Positions 6,341-8,427 of a stretch of 8,427 nt of DNA are shown here, piece by piece. Source of the DNA: CAYJAP01 sp964368425 (GTDB taxonomy: Bacteria > Bacillota > Clostridia > Christensenellales > UBA1242); NCBI GenBank assembly GCA_964368425.1, contig CAYJAP010000031.1:1-8427 (forward strand). The letters are read 5' to 3'. The stretch's first letter is position 1, and each line of letters opens with the position of its first letter. The notes beneath the pieces are model-generated. The model was not told the DNA's origin, made no database searches, and was given only the letters and a program-made list of their open reading frames with translations. The position numbers and the translations under genes were made by a program.

Positions 6341-8314
6341 ATGAAAATTCAAGAAAAAGTAATAAATAATTTACGAGTGCTAAGTTGTGAAACAATCAGC
6401 AACGCAGGTAGTGGACATAGCGGAATTGCCCTGTCTGCCGCTCCAATATTGTATTCTCTGTATGCTAATCATATCCAAGTAAATCCACAAAATCCACATT
6501 CTTTGTTCAGAGACAGATTTGTTCTTTCTGCTGGGCATGGAAGTGCGTTATTATACTCCACATTACATATGTTTGGGTATAACATCTCCACGCAAGATTT
6601 GAAACAGTTCAGAGTATTAGGTAGTAAAACTCCTGGACATCCAGAGATTAAAACTCCCGGTGTAGATTGTTCTACAGGGCCTCTTGGACAGGGTGTAGCC
6701 AGTGCTATAGGACTTGCCATTGCCGAACGTCACATGGCCAGTATCTTTAACAAAAAAGATATTGCCCTGATAGATAACTATACTTACGCTTTAGTAGGTG
6801 ACGGCTGTTTAATGGAAGGTGTAGCAAACGAAGCTTTGAGTCTTGCTGGAACGCTCAAATTGAACAAATTAATCGTGTTATACGACTGTAACAAGGTTTC
6901 TTTAGATAGTGCGGTGGATATTACTTTTGCTCAGGATACTAAGAAAGTCTTTGAGGGATATGGCTTTAATGTTATAGAAGTGGTGGATGGTAATGATGCT
7001 AAACAAATTTCTGTTGCAATCACTGCTGCTAAACGCGCTAATAAACCTAGTTTAATCATCGTGAACACTCGTATCGGTTTTGGTTCGATGAACGAGGGTA
7101 GCCATAAATCTCATGGAGACGTGTTAGATGCAGATGCTATACAAGAGTTGAAAAATAAATTTTATATGACATCCAACGCTTTTAGTTTGCTGCCGGAAGT
7201 TAAAGACAGCCTAAGAATAAATAAAAACCGGTGGGTAAATATTCAACAACAATGGGATAAAAAGATTAAAAACTACGAAAAGTTGTATAACAGCGATTAT
7301 AAAAAGTTACAGAGGATGCTATCGGATGATTTTTCTGCACTATCGGATGTATTTAGAGATTTCAAGCATACAAAAAATATCAGCATGAGAGATGCTGGTA
7401 AGTTAATATTAAATAAGATAAATGAGTTTTATCCTAACATTATAGGAGGAAGCGCAGACCTAAGTTCTAGCACTAAAACTTATTTAGATGACGAAAAGAA
7501 TTTTAATCTAACTCCTTCAGGCAAAAATATATTTTACGGGGTTAGAGAGTTTGCTATGGGAGCAATCGCAAACGGTATAAGTTTGTACGGCGGCCTGCGA
7601 ACTTTTGCTAGCACTTTCTCAGTATTTAGTGACTACCTAAAAAATGCAATCAGAATGAGTTCTCTGATGAACATTCCAACTCTATATGTCTTTACACATA
7701 CTGGATTTGAAAGTGGTGGAGATGGACCTACTCATCAGGCGTATGAACATATAGCCGGGTTGAGAGCAATGCCAAATTTACATGTGTTCAAGCCTTGTAA
7801 CTTTGAAGAGGCGAAGGCGGGATACTATCATGCGTTCAATAGCAAAAATCCAACTGCCTTAATTTTGAGTAGAGGTACTGTTGGTTATATAGCAAGTAGC
7901 ATGGCAGATGCACTGAAGGGCGGATACATTCTTTCTGCGGAAGATAAGAAGAAAAAGCTAGATGGAATTTTCCTTTCTAGCGGTAGTGAATGTGAGATTA
8001 TATTACAGGCGAAAGAGTTGCTAAAAAACAATTATAACATAAGAGTTGTGTCGCTTCCTTGTACTGAATTATTTGACGCGCAACCTAAAAAATATATTGA
8101 GAAAGTTATTCCTTCAGCTTGCAAAAATGTTATGTCAGTCGAGATGGGCAGTACTATGCAATGGTATAAATATGTGCCTAAAGAAGGACTTATACATGGG
8201 ATTGATGTACACGGCGAAAGTGGTACGGTAGAGAGTTTGAAAGAACACTTTGGATTCACTCCTGATAAGATTGCACAACAGATGATAAGGCTAATAAAGA
8301 AAAATAAAAAGTAA
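6341..8314 (+). CDS. tkt: Transketolase
   Basis: This 657-residue, full-length thiamine-diphosphate enzyme moves two-carbon units between sugar phosphates in the non-oxidative pentose phosphate pathway, feeding ribose 5-phosphate and erythrose 4-phosphate synthesis. Visible motifs in order are His26 in GHSG; SAGHGSALLYS; TPGHPE; TGPLGQG; the cofactor motif GDG (153-155) running to Asn184 (YDCNKVS); GSHKSHGD; GGSADLSSSTKTY; the catalytic Glu403 in VREFAMGAIANG; and His453, Asp461 and His465 in the substrate loop (HTGFESGGDGPTHQ). The C-terminal domain is complete. The substrate loop differs from the common HDSIGVGEDGPTH form: the Asp after the His is Thr454 and the Glu before Asp461 is Gly460. 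A GGDGPTH form also occurs, as I recall, in mycoplasma-like relatives. Catalytic residues are intact, so it should be active. It is the second gene of a unit driven from 5782-5810. Confidence 0.96.
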   Translation: MKIQEKVINNLRVLSCETISNAGSGHSGIALSAAPILYSLYANHIQVNPQNPHSLFRDRFVLSAGHGSALLYSTLHMFGYNISTQDLKQFRVLGSKTPGHPEIKTPGVDCSTGPLGQGVASAIGLAIAERHMASIFNKKDIALIDNYTYALVGDGCLMEGVANEALSLAGTLKLNKLIVLYDCNKVSLDSAVDITFAQDTKKVFEGYGFNVIEVVDGNDAKQISVAITAAKRANKPSLIIVNTRIGFGSMNEGSHKSHGDVLDADAIQELKNKFYMTSNAFSLLPEVKDSLRINKNRWVNIQQQWDKKIKNYEKLYNSDYKKLQRMLSDDFSALSDVFRDFKHTKNISMRDAGKLILNKINEFYPNIIGGSADLSSSTKTYLDDEKNFNLTPSGKNIFYGVREFAMGAIANGISLYGGLRTFASTFSVFSDYLKNAIRMSSLMNIPTLYVFTHTGFESGGDGPTHQAYEHIAGLRAMPNLHVFKPCNFEEAKAGYYHAFNSKNPTALILSRGTVGYIASSMADALKGGYILSAEDKKKKLDGIFLSSGSECEIILQAKELLKNNYNIRVVSLPCTELFDAQPKKYIEKVIPSACKNVMSVEMGSTMQWYKYVPKEGLIHGIDVHGESGTVESLKEHFGFTPDKIAQQMIRLIKKNKK

Positions 8315-8371
8315 AAAACAATATGGAAAGAAAGAGCAAATCAACGTTGTATTATAACTAATTTCTGCAAT

Positions 8372-8396
8372 AAAAAATCAGGCGGATAGCCTGATT
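8372..8396 (-). terminator. Intrinsic terminator oriented for the - strand
   Basis: On the + strand an A run (8372-8377) precedes AATCAGGC (8376-8383), a 5-base loop (GGATA) and GCCTGATT (8389-8396), with no T tract afterwards. Read on the - strand this is an 8-bp stem followed by a T run (TTTTTT counting the last two stem bases), a standard terminator. It implies a convergent gene ending near or beyond the right edge. It could also slow transcription out of tkt, for which no separate + strand terminator is seen. Confidence 0.75.
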
Positions 8397-8427
8397 GAGA
8401 ATTAGTACTAGTACAAAGTTAAGACGA

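Noticed and set aside
8323..8361. 12-codon ORF after transketolase
   Set aside because: No ribosome site, and no features beyond chance.

Overview
This is an AT-rich fragment (GC below about 40% by eye) of what looks like an anaerobic Bacillota (Firmicutes-like) genome, probably a metagenome-assembled or draft genome. Three things point this way: low-GC coding with strong AGGAG-type ribosome sites, an oxygen-sensitive class III ribonucleotide reductase with its radical-SAM activase, and TTGACA/TATAAT promoters. All recognisable genes lie on the + strand. A scaffold gap of exactly 100 N interrupts one gene. I cannot place the organism more precisely.

Layout. Positions 1-366 hold the 3' end of a gene of unknown function. 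Ten bases later comes a patatin-like phospholipase (377-1255). It is followed by a membrane-anchored metallo-beta-lactamase-fold protein of the ComEC C-terminal type (1307-2628), which is split by the N gap. The 55 bases before the gap are repeated exactly after it. Collapsing this duplication restores one uninterrupted 388-residue reading frame, so the break is almost certainly an assembly artefact. A strong intrinsic terminator (2652-2675) closes this block.

Positions 2790-5736 form an anaerobic dNTP-synthesis unit, nrdD then nrdG. Its promoter carries two sequences that fit the NrdR box, with centres exactly 32 bp apart, and one of them lies between the -35 and -10 elements. A long hairpin sits between nrdD and nrdG. 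The true starts are ATG 2883 and ATG 5059; the TTG codons farther upstream are not convincing.

Positions 5782-8314 form a second unit with its own promoter. It holds a small protein with the shikimate-kinase layout whose P-loop and substrate residues have been lost (apparently a pseudokinase), and a full-length transketolase whose Shine-Dalgarno overlaps the preceding stop codon. The window ends with a terminator hairpin oriented for the - strand (8372-8396), which suggests a convergent gene just beyond the right edge.

The parts that best repay a second look are the shikimate-kinase-like pseudoenzyme coupled to transketolase, the predicted NrdR operator, the two-anchor metallo-beta-lactamase protein, and the assembly join that needs correcting. 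I see no evidence of a mobile element, CRISPR array, tRNA or rRNA.
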